Assembly: GCA_947247005.1 (NCBI GenBank)
Contig: OX365945.1
Location: 15,568,501-15,632,500 of the forward strand
Reading direction: 5' to 3'
DNA length: 64,000 bases
Source: Spisula solida
Taxonomy: Eukaryota; Mollusca; Bivalvia; Venerida; Mactridae
The position numbers were made by a program, and so were the translations under genes. A model generated the notes under the pieces. That model was not told the origin of the DNA. It did no database searches and worked only from the letters and a program-made list of their open reading frames with translations. Below are positions 34,701 to 46,700 of the stretch, piece by piece. Every line of letters starts with the position of its first letter. Within the stretch, counting starts at the first letter, position 1.

Positions 34701-37700
34701 GATTTCTGATGGTATATAATTTTGGGGTTTTGTGGCAATAGTCCTGTTTATTTTTGAACGTCCCACGTAGTGCAGTGGCAAAGAACAATAACTCTCTTTT
34801 ACATATTTTTTAGCACTTTTTCTGTGACGATCATCCCACGGGGAGCATCACCCGTCTGTGACGGCTCTTCACCCATTACAATCATTCTGAAACAATTCCA
34901 AAAACAAAAATTAACCTACCTACCAGGGGCAGCTCCAGTGTATGGGGAGCATTATTATAAAATCATGATGCTGTCTATATTTTAATTTATTTTTCAGGGG
35001 AAGAACCTTTGCTATCCTTCATTGAGAACCAACGTGAAGTGGAAAATCCTGTGGTTTACTGTTTGGATTGTTACAACAAGAATTACTTCAATCCTTCCAA
35101 AGAAAAACTATCATCAACCTATTCAGAATGTAGTTATGAGAAACACAATTTGTGCACCGAGGACGAGCATAAAATCAAATGTAGATATTCGGGTTCCATT
35201 TCAACGTCGGATAGGTTGTGCAGATGTGATGCACGAAATGGTTACAAACCAGATGGACAGCCGAATGGGGAAACATGCAGTACTGATCACATGGTGACTT
35301 GTGTGCGTTTTGAATGCCCACCAGCAGAAGAAATGTTATTGAGTAAGTACTGACTCATAAGAGCTTGACTGTCTCCATTTTAGCTTGACTTTTCGAAGAA
35401 AAAAGTCAATTTATTTTCCTGACAGGATCGTGTGCGTGTGTTGGTTAATTTTAATGTCAGTAATTTTCTCAAAGACTATCAAAGGTATCCACTTGAAACT
35501 CAAGATAGTAAATCACCATCAAAAGGGTAGTCCATAATGACAAGACTGATAACTCTGTGACCGATATTTGTGGAGTTATATGCCCTTTTTAAGCTCACCT
35601 GAGCACAAAGTGCTCAAGGTGAGCTATTGTGATCACCCTTTTGTCCGCCTTCCACCGTCCACTGTGTGCCGTCAACAATTGGACTGTTAACACTCTAGAG
35701 GTCATAATTTTCACTTAATCTTTTTCAAACTTGGTCACAATGTTTGTGTCTATAAAATCTAGGGCACGTTCGTAACTGGGTCATCTAGGGTCAAAAACTA
35801 GGTCACCAGGTCACATCAAAGAAAAACCTTGTTAACACATAATCTTAATGAAACTTAGTCACAATGTGTGTCTCTATGAAATCTAGGTCAAGTTCTTAAT
35901 TGGGTCATCTGGGGTCAAAAAGTAGGTAACTAGGTCAAATCAAAGAAAAACCTTGTTAGCACTCTAGAACTCACAATTTTCACTTAATATTTTTCAAACT
36001 TAGTCACTATGTTTGTTTGTATGAAATCTAGGTCAAGTTTTTAACTGGGTCATCTGGGGTCAAAAGCTAGGTCACCAGGTCACACCAAAGAAAAACCTTG
36101 TTAACACTCTAGAGGTCACATTTTTATGTCCCCCATCTTCGATGAGGGGGTATATTGCTTTGCACATGTCTGTCGGTCTGTCGGTCTGTCTGTCGGTCGT
36201 ATAAAATGGTTTCCGTTCAATAACTCAAGAACGCTTTGACCTAGGATCTTCAAACTTTACATAGAGGTTGATCAGCAACAGTAGATGACCCCTATTGATT
36301 TTGAGGTCAGTAGGTCAAAGGTCAAGGTCACTGTGACCTTCACCATTTCTGACTATTTAAATGGTTTCCGTTCAATAACTCAAGAACGCTTTGACCTAGG
36401 ATCTTTTAACTTTACATGGAGCTTGGTCAGCAACAGTAGATGACCCCTATTGATTTTGAGGTCAAAGGTCAAGGTCACTGAGACTAGGGTTGTCAAAATC
36501 GACCGAATCAAGCATCAGGATGTCCGAATCAGACATCCGGATAGATCCGAACGTTCGGATCAATTGAACATTGCTTTTTGATAATTACTTTTCCATCTTG
36601 ACCAGTTTTCGCGACTTTAGTATAACCTCCGTAGAGCGACATCCGGCGTAGACAGAAAAAAAACTGCCACTCTGTTGAGGTCGATTGTTTTAGAATGACG
36701 TTCATAGACTTTTGAATGTACATAATCACGTTGATCTTAAATTAATGTCGTTTGTCGCATGAAATTAGATCTACTCGTAGCCGCGCGTTTTTCGGATATA
36801 ATACTTACGATTATTTAATTAAGATCGTTGATTAGATACAAAAATGCGTACAATCCACGGGTCTAGTATTTATTGCTATTTAACACGACTCTCAACATTA
36901 TAAACCGAATCCACATTATTTTAAGCACATGCCGTATTAAATTGAATTGTATACCTTCAAAGTGTTAAAATCTCTATTACGTCATAATGCTCACTACACA
37001 ATTTGTACATGTGATCGGTAATTGGTTTACCTCTCGCGTGTAACTTGGTCAGTGCATAAATTATGCTGAAATGACAGTCTTAGATTACTCGATTAACCAT
37101 TAACACGACGTTTACGTATTCTGATTGATAAGCGTGTCTATATCATTTACAATTATTAATAACGACTTTGAATTAAAAAAATCGAATTGTATGCATCTCA
37201 TCAAGTGCATGGTATGTACTGAGTTACTGTGTCGAACTGATCCCATAGACAGTCGCTAATTTACTAGCGCCCACGGCATCGGGTTTAGTTACCTCGATGA
37301 GCGATAATTATTATAATCCACGAAGGTGCGAAAATTATTGTTAATGATCAAGTTAAAATCCGATATTGACTAACCAAATGTTTATTGCAAGAAGCTACTG
37401 AGAACAACATATTTAATTTTAATTACACTTAACACAAACACACCCCATTGCAGTGACACTTTGTACTAGTATACGTGGGTCATTTAATAAATTCGTAGAC
37501 TGTTAATCATTTTAATATCCGATCATACAGAGAAAAACAAACTAGATCACGTCAAACTACAGCCTTTGGGACACAAGTGCTGAAAATATTGAGTGAAACA
37601 ACGCATTTTTAAAGAAAATATGGCTAAAATATAAATATCACCATACCAGTACCACCACACACCGCAATTTATGATCTGACGTCAGCGACGTTATTGACGT

Positions 37701-40700
37701 TTTGGTGATTCTCAAATGAAAGCCCGAAATTAAATCTTGTTATTAACATTGAAATAAACATAAACATTCAAATTGTATATGATTTAACATATCTTCCACA
37801 ATATCTTATAAAGTCTAAATTAAGGATTAAAGCTTGGCATAATGGTTGTATATTGATTTGAAAACACCTCTCACATAGCAACGGACGTTGCGTGAAACGT
37901 CACTACGTTTGCCTATCTGCACATCCATGTATCGTTTTAAATACCATGCTGCTCTTCTGAAATTTGTTTTTGCCACTTAAAGACAAGTCCACTGCATGCT
38001 GTATGTTCTCATTCCGCTCTCTGAAGCAGCTCTTGTGTGTCTGCTGTGTGTTTCCAAGCCCCATGCACAATTCAATAGTCGTATGAATTTCCTTGCGTAA
38101 AGAAATAGGCATTTTGACGATATTGAAAACGCGACTCGCCTTGATAAAACAATCTTTAATTCCCACTTCGACGTCCAAATAACTTCATACTTTCACGAAA
38201 CCCCAAGATAATATTTTGAAATAATCTGACAGAAACATCGGATTGTATATTAACTTGATCGAAATTTATAACTAGTTGAACAAATGAAAAAGGCACGTTA
38301 TGTCGGTCGGGGGTGGTAATGCGTTTCCATGGTAATACAATGGCTGGTGACATGTTACTTGTTTGCATTATTGAAGATAAATTTGCATTGACTGTTGGTA
38401 ATAAATTACTCTTTGTAATGTTATAAGAAATTATTGTTAAAACGCAATTATAATGAAATGAGAACGATTGTCTACGTATATATTGAATGACCCTTTTATT
38501 GTAAGCGTAGTAACTGTATAATGTGTAAACCTGTCATCACCTTGACGGCGTAGTCTATATTGCGCCCGGTATGTTCAACACTTAGATAATATTTTATGAT
38601 TATCGATTTCAGCAAAAAAAATCATGTTTTTATACGAACGTCCGAATGCGAAAATTGGATCCGAACGTTCGGATGTCCGGACTCCGATTGACAACCCTAA
38701 CTGAGACCTTCACCATTTTTTACTATTGTGCTGCCATGGGGGCATATGTGTTTTACAAACATCTCTTGTTAACATTATCTTTATGAAACTTGGTCACAAA
38801 GTTTGTCTGTTTGAAATCTAGTTCAAGTTTGTTAATGGATCATCTGGGTAAAAAACTAGGTCACCAGGTCACATTGAAGAAAAACCTTGTTAACACTCTA
38901 GAGGTCACAATGTTTACCTAATCTTTATGAAACTTGGTCACAATATTTGCCACTGTAAAATCTAAATCAAATATTAAGGTCATATCATAACAAATACTGA
39001 TTCTGCCTAAACTGCTATCCATCAGGTGAGCGCTTTAGGGCCAATGGCCCTCTTGTTTAACTTAGTAGATAGAAATAGTGACAAATAGTACATAGGAATA
39101 GTGACAAATGTTATTCATAAACTCAATTTTCTCAAACACTATCAAAGCTTTCAACTTGAAAGTCAATACACTTGTGGAATGTGATGACTTATATCTAAGG
39201 TTTTATAAGAGTTATTCCCCTTTTCTGACTTGAATTTTTACACAAAAATGGTAATTTTTTAAAGACCAAGGTATTTCATCTCTAATGTTTTCAGAGTGCA
39301 TTCACGTATTGCTTTGCATCCTTGTTCACCATCATGACCCCAACCCCTACACAGGGGAAGGTAACACTATCAAGCATTTTGTTGAAATTATGACCCCTTT
39401 TGGACTTTTAACCTCTAATATCTTTAGAGTGCATTAACATATTGTGTTGATACTTGTTCACTATCATGACCCTACCCCTTTGTGGGGTAGGTAACTCTAT
39501 CAAGCATTTTGGTGAAATTGTGAGCCCTTTTGGACTTGGAACTGCAAATGTTAAAGTTTAGGTACAAGTTTTTTAACCTCTAATATCTTCAAAGTGTATT
39601 GTTATATTGCTTTGATATTTGCACACTTGTTCACCATCATGACCCCAACCCCTACGCAGGTGTAGATAACTATTTAGCATTTTATTGAAATTATGCCCCC
39701 ATTTGGGTTTAGAAATGCTTATTTGTTCACTTTCATGACCCAGAGGCCCTACACATGATTAGGTAACCGTCCTGCATTTTGTCCAAATTATCACCCTTTT
39801 TCGACTTAGAAGCCCCAACCTCTACACAGCAGAGGATAATGCAGCTGATATGAACCATTTTGCTTTGAATATATAATGATAATACTATCCTAGCATTGTG
39901 CTGTGAACAGTGGAGCGCGCTGTTCGTAGACAGCTCTTGTTATTTCTTACAACTGTTTATTGCAGACTATGCATGTGCACCACTGTGTCCAAAAGGTCAG
40001 AAACGATCAAAATACTCAGATGTATGCCAGCACATTAATACAAGGTATTTAGTTTGCCTCATTCCAGATGTATACCAGCACATTAATACAAGGTATTTAG
40101 TTTGCCTCATTCCCGATGTATACCAGTACATTTATACAAGGTATTTAGTTTGCCTTATTCCAGATGTATGCCAGCACATTAATACAAGTATTTAGTTTTA
40201 CTCATTCCAGATGTATGCCAGCACATTAATACAAGGTATTTAGTTTGCCTCATTCCAAATGTATGCAAGCACATTAATACAGGTTATTTAGTTTGCCTCA
40301 TTCCAGATGTATGCCAGCACATTAATACAAGGTATTTAGTTTGCCTTATTCCACATGTATACCAGCACATTAATACAAGGTATTTAGTTTGCCTCATTCA
40401 ATGGTCGCATTATAACTATCCCCTTTTCTAGCGTAGTTATAGTCAAGAGAAATTGACACGATCCTCGACCTTCTATTAGCATAGTTTAACAGCTGATACA
40501 TTGTCTATATTAACAATCCTGGTTGTGTGTTATCATAAGCGTGAGAATCAAAATGATGCTCAAGGTGTAATACCAACACAAATCTAAAATACTAATATTG
40601 CACGATTTGTTTGCAGAGATTTATAAAATCATAAAATCAACAAAAGAACAAAGGTCCGGAGCAGGTCAAATTATCCGTACATGTACTAAAAAACAGTTTA

Positions 40701-43700
40701 AAACCGTACAAATTGCATCAAGTTTCATTCAAAATCATTCAATTGATTTGGTGCGTTTTTAGCTCACCTGTCACAAAGTGACAGAGTGAGCTTTTGTGAT
40801 CACTCTTCGTCCGTCGTCCGTCCGTCGTCAGTCCGTCCGTCGTCCGTCCGTCCGTCCGTCCGTCAACAATTGGCTTGTGTAGACACTAGAGGTCACAATT
40901 TTAGCCTAATCCTTATGAAACTGGGTCACAATGATCATCTCAACAAAATCTAGGCCAAGTTCGATATTGGGTCATCTGGGGTCAAAAACTAGGTCACTAG
41001 GTCAAATTATAGAAAAACCTTGTGTAGTCACTAGAGGTCACAATTTTGACTTAATATTTATGAAACTTGGTCACAATGATCATCCTAACAAAATCTAGGT
41101 CAAGTTCGATATTGGGTCATCCGGAGTTAAAAACTAGGTCACAAGGTCAAATCATAGAAAAACCTTGTGTAGTCACTAGAGGTCAAAATTTTGAATTAAT
41201 CTTTATGAAACTTGGTCACAATGATCATCTCAACAAAATCTAGGTCAAGTTTGATATTGGATCATCCGGGGTCAAAAACTAGGTCACAAGGTCAAATCAT
41301 AGAAAAACCTTGTGTAGTCACTAGAGGTCACAATTTTGGCCTAATCTTTATGAAACTTGGTCACAATGATCATCTCAACAAAATCTAGGTCAAGTTTGAT
41401 ATTGGATCATCCGGGGTCAAAAACTAGGTCACAAGGTCAAATCATAGAAAAACCTTGTGTAGTCACTAGAGGTCACAGTTTTAGCATAATCTTTACGAAA
41501 CTTGGTCACAATGATCAACACAACAAAATGTAGGTCAAGTTCGATATTGGGTCATCTGGGGTCTAAAACTAGGTCACAAGGTCAAATCATAGAAAAACCT
41601 TGCGTAGTCACTAGAGGTCACAGTTTTGACCTGATCGTTACAAAACTTGTTTACAATGATCATAACAACAAAATCTAGGTCTAGTTCGATATTGGGTCAT
41701 CTTGGGTCAAAAACAAGGTCACATAGCAAATCATAGAAAAACCTTGCATAGTCACTAGAGGTCACAATTTTGGTGTAATCTTTATGAAACTCGGTCACAA
41801 TGATCATCTCAACAAAATCTAGATCAAGTTTGATATTGGGTGATCCGGGGTAAAAAACTAGGTCACAAGGTCAAATAATAGAAAAACCTTGTGTAGTCAC
41901 TAGAGGTCACAGTTTTGGCTTGATCTTTAAGAAACTTGGTCACAATGATCATCTCAACAAAATCTAGGTCAAGTTCGATATTGGGTCATCTGGGGTAAAA
42001 AAGTAGGTCATTAGGTCAATCATATAAAAACCTTGTGTAGTCACTAGAGGTCACAATATTGGCCTAATCTGTATAAAACTTGGTCACAATGACCATCTCA
42101 ACAAAATCTAGGTCAAGTTCGACAGGTGAGCGACCTAGGGCCCTTTGGGCCCTCTTGTCTTAAATGAAACCTGGTAATTGTTTAGTCTGACCCTAGACAT
42201 TTTATTGCTTTATATGTCGAATTTTGCTTTTTGATAGTTTTGAGTTTGAGGTAAAAATATTTTTTCTTTTTTGTGTTCTTTTTGTGCCTTTCAGCTACTT
42301 CTGTTGAGAAACGAGTTGTAAGGGGGATATACTGGATTGAGCTTGTCCGTCTGTCTGTCTATCATCATTCAATTACATTTGCAAACTGTGATCAAATTAA
42401 TTTTAACGAACAATTGTTCGAATTAGATGTATTTTCACGGTCAATTAATAACTTTTCAATTTCAATAGCGTCGACACGATGTCGACACAAACAATAACAA
42501 TAAGGTGCGAAAATATCATTTGGGCCAGAAAAGTTGTGTCGATATAAGCAGAGTGTCGACACAGGCATGTCGACTAAACCATCATATTTAAGATAGAATA
42601 TAGAGCAACCCAAATCGGTGATTTAAAAGTATGTCAACACAACTGAAGTGTCGATACAACCGATGTCGACACAACGAGTTTCAACTGTATATTATAATAG
42701 GAAATAATAGGAAAAATAAAATAGCAAATGATACGGTAAATATTATTGAGTTGGAATAACCTGGAGGTATTTTTATCGCAATTTTGGTGTTACGTCCTTT
42801 TCGTATAACAAGGACGATATATACTTTAACATGATTTTATGTCTTAATTATCACAGGACAGAAGTAACAACAGTAAAAGTACCAACTATATCCCACATCA
42901 CAAAGACACAGTCAACAAGTACAGCAAAACCAGCTACGGCAGGCAGCAGTAGAAAACCAACTGTGCAAACTACACAAGAAACTGCATCTCAGTCTCACCT
43001 TTCATGTAAGACCATCATAAAATAATTTCTAGATCTATTTGTTCAAATAATTCTAAAACTCAGAGAGGCGGACAGCTACCGTTCAATAGTTAGAATCAAA
43101 TTTGTGTGGGTTTTTGTTTGACTTTGACTGATTTATTTTCCCATAGTTCCGCGCCTACTATGTTTTGAATTAGTGACCTACCATCTTTGAAGGCACATCT
43201 GACAAACAATAATAGAAGATGTTCAAAACACCAATTTGACGATCCATTTAATGCATTCAAACTTTTATTTATGTTACCAATAAATCATAATTCATTAATA
43301 GTTTATAAATACTTATTGAAAGGATATTATTGGTAAATGCAACTTGTTTACTTCAATCTGTAATTGTTAGCTCACCTGTCACCTTATGTATAAGTGACAG
43401 GGTGAGCTTTTGTGATCGCTCTTCGGTTGTCGTTCATCCTTTGTCTGCCCAAAATTGTTTGTACACACAATTTTGGCATAACGTTGATGAATCTTGCTTA
43501 GGAATCACTGTACAAAATATGGGTTTCTTTCAAACCAGTTTTAATTTACTAAACTGCTAATTCTTCTAAAACAACACATCCCACAAAGCCAATAAAATAA
43601 ATACAGTATATTGCATGATCGAGTGTTCATTACATACGAGTATAATAAGCGCGGCGTCTTGACATCGGTATTATCATGACGTCATAGGCCGATCAAGGCA

Positions 43701-46700
43701 TGTATTGGCTAACATAACATCAGGCTTATCTAAATATTTATTGCACACTCTAGGAGTGCCGAACGATAATTCTGGTATGGCTTTACAGCACTTCTAGGCT
43801 ACAGGTTCTATATTTACTGCTCGTATTTGTTATATCTTTGAAAGCAACCTGTCTGAATGTGTTAAAGAACTTGATAATAATAAAACCTAAATATAGTTTG
43901 ATACAAATTGACCTGAAATCTGATTTATCTTTGGCAAGCTCTTTAAATGTTAAAAAATTGTTTTGGAACTAGGTTTAGTACATACCATATTACCTTGTAT
44001 TATCGCCCCCGGGGGCGATGCATTTTGCGAAAAAATAAATCCCGAGACAGTCAGAACTCATATAAACGCCCCCCACGATCCGCACTACACAACCTCATAG
44101 TTAGGCTTACATAACCTAAACGTGTCGCACGCTTCCAGTCATCCGTGTTAAATTTGATCAATACTGCAGCGTAAGGCCACTTGAAAAAATCCACCGGTTT
44201 TCGTAGCATGGAGTCTTACGCAACGTCTTTTAAACTAATCGGTAGATGTAGGGAGATCAAAGACAGAGCCGACACTGGAAGCCGACGTTTGATCTCTGAC
44301 ATCAAACGCGGGAACATTCCGTATTTGATGTCGGTATACACCCGCCCATCAGGCGAATATCGGTCAATCAAGCGGTTTAAATAACAAATATTTAATAAGT
44401 TGAGTCGTACTCATATCGACCGCGTGTTACGTAAGCAAGTTAAATAAGGTCGACGATTGACTCGGGCGTACCGTATACACGATATTAAACATGTACAATG
44501 TAATTACTCAATGGTGATTAATTGATCGTTCGAATGGATTATCATGACTAGCTGTTATTCTGGATTTGTTTGGATAATTAGTTGGATTACCGTAGGACCA
44601 ATTATTGAAGGTGAGATTTTTTATGCCCCCCTATCGATAGATGGGGAGGCATATAGTGATTCACCTGTCCGTCCGTTCGTCCGTTCGTCCGTCCGTCCGT
44701 CCGTCCTGGTTAACCCAAATTGACCGTTTCTTCTAGCATTAATATGGCTTGCTACAAAGCTTTCATACTTGCATGGATGTTGTGTATGAACCCTCTCAAC
44801 ACGCCAGTATCACCTAACCCCATTTTGACCTTCACCTTGACCTAATTTTGGACTTAGACTTATTTATGGACAAGGCTTCCACAGGGGGCATAAGCGTTTA
44901 TTGAACGCAGTCTTGTTTTGGTTCAAAAATCGGCGGGGGGGGCGTTAATTAGAGAGGGGGCAATAATACGAGGTAATACGGTATATATATATATTGTGTA
45001 TAGATAAAAGCGCATTGATATAAAAACAATAATGAAAATCAGACTACTGAAACAGCTAAGCACAGAAAACAGAAATAGAACTCCACAGTCACTCAGGGTG
45101 TTGCCTATTACACACAACCAGACGAGAAAATGAAACCCAACCAGTGAGTCAAGGAATATTCTTTAATATGTCCAAGTAGTAGTTTGACTACCAAGAAATA
45201 AAATGCAATAAAACAAGAGCCAGGGAACAAGAACATACAAAATAGAAAACACCACACCACAAGGACAACCCACAACAGATACAGTGCTCATGCAATTTTG
45301 AAAATACGAAGCAGCCTTATGGTGGACAACAAAATTGCAAAAGGGCACATACTAAATGATCACAGTTTCACAAAAAGGGCAATAGGTCGCTCACATGTCA
45401 TAGTAAGTGCATGCAAGCCCTTCGATTTGACCTTGTGACCTTTTTTTACCCCAGATGACCCTACAATGACTTTGGCCTTGATACACAAGGTGTTTCTATG
45501 ATTTGACCTTGTGACCTAGTGTAAGTGTTTGACCCCAGTGGACCCGATATCGAATATCATTGTGACCTAATCACTACACAAGGTTTTTCTAAGATTTGAC
45601 CTTGTGACCTAGTTTTTGACCCCAGATGACCCAATATCGAACTTGACCTACAATTTGTTAAGATGATCAGTGCAACAGAGTTTCATAAAGATTAGGTTAA
45701 AATTGTGACCTCTAGTGACTACACAAGGTTTTTAGCTCACCTGTCACAAAGTGACAGAGTGAGCTTTTGTGATCACTCTTCGTCCGTCTTCCGTCCGTCG
45801 TCCGTCCATCAACAATTTGCTTGTGTAGACACTACAGGTCACAATTTTGGCCTAACCATTATGAAACTTGGTCACAATGATCAGCACAACAAAATCTAGG
45901 ACAAGTTCGATATTGGGTCATCCGGGATTAAAAATTAAGTCACAAGGTCAAATCATTGAAAAACCTTGTGTAGTCACTAGAGGTCACAATTTTGACCCAA
46001 TCTTTATGAAACATGGTAACAATGAGCATAACAACAAAATCTAGGTCAAGTTCGATATTGGGTCATCCGGGGTCAAAAACTAGGTCACAAGGTCAAATAA
46101 TAGAACAACCTTGTGTAGTCACTAGAGGTCACAATTTGACCTAATATTTATGAAACTTGGTCGCAATGATCATTTTAACAAAATCTAGGTCAAGTTCGAT
46201 ATTGGGTCATCTCGGGTCAAAAACTAGGTCACAAGGTCAAATAATAGAAAAACCTTGTGTAGTCACTAGAGGTCACAATTTTGACCTAATCTTTATGAAA
46301 CTTGGTCACAATGATCATTTCAACAAAATCTAGGTCAAGTGCGATATTGGGTCATTTGGGGTCAAAAATTAGGTCACAAGGTCAAATCATAGAAAAACCT
46401 TTTGTAGTCACTAGAGGTCACAATTTGGACCTAATATTTATGAAACTTGGTCACAATGATCATCTCTACAAAATCTAGGTCAAGTTCGATATTGGATCAT
46501 CTCGTGTCAAAAACAAGGTCACACAGTCAAATCATAGAAAAACATTGTGTAGTCACTAGAGGTCACAATTTTAGCCTTATCTTTATGAAAGTTGGTCAAA
46601 AAAACATTTTAACACATTCTAGGTCTAGAAAGATATTTGTCATCCGGGGTCAAAAACTAGGTCACAAGGTCAAATCATAGAAAAACCTTGTGTAGTCACT

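Larger units (their letters stand above)
31686..34875 (+). mobile_element. HINE-like core array, family H, split by two elements
   Basis: Degenerate core units with TCAAGAACCATAACTC, AGAGATATCAATTTGAAA and GATCTCATTGAG are present at about 31690-32100, 33793-33900 and 34770-34820. They end near CCGTCTGTGACGGCTCTT (hairpin plus CTCTT). The 5' end was not recognised. The gaps are filled by HINE B copy 2 and a TIR element. The stretch 32101-32419 contains TACTGTATAGCGGGTATAT, possibly one end of another MITE. Confidence 0.55.
35586..39057 (+). mobile_element. HINE-like element, family C, second level of the nest
   Basis: The 5' end TTAAGCTCACCTGAGCAC forms a hairpin with GTGCTCAAGGTGAGCT. Core units are about 148 bp (CTTGTTAACACTCTAGAGGT). 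The 3' end is CAGGTGAGCGCTTTAGGG, with AGGGCC..GGCCCT and CTCTTGTT. Family D interrupts it between CACATTTT and AACATTATC. Confidence 0.85.
35378..39941 (+). mobile_element. HINE-like element, family I, outermost of a four-level nest (intron 3)
   Basis: The 5' end TTTTAGCTTGACTTTTCG forms a hairpin with AAAAAAGTCAA. Core units of about 150 bp (CACTTGTTCACCATCATGAC, CCCCAACCCCTACACAGG) lie at 39090-39850. The 3' end is CGCTGTTCGTAGACAGCTCTTGTT. Its own sequence is split at 35586-39057 by family C. It starts 35 bases after the exon-3 donor and ends 24 bases before exon 4. Confidence 0.75.

Noticed and set aside
37903..38368. Short ORFs in the hAT-like element as hAT transposase
   Set aside because: No BED finger or hAT C-terminal dimerisation motif is visible. 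Too short and overlapping.
40020..40400. CRISPR-like array
   Set aside because: Contiguous 48-bp tandem units without unique spacers, in an animal intron. It is a tandem duplication around a splice site.
42295..42317. Possible 23-nt micro-exon (TTTCAG|CTACTTCTG...GAGTT|GTAAGG)
   Set aside because: Splice-like borders look good, but joining it to exon 4 (phase 2) reads into TGA after four codons. Exon 4 to exon 5 joins cleanly without it.
44181..44384. 67-codon ORF inside a TIR element as a transposase N-terminus
   Set aside because: Basic and plausible in length, but no helix-turn-helix or DDE motif could be recognised, and nothing continues it.
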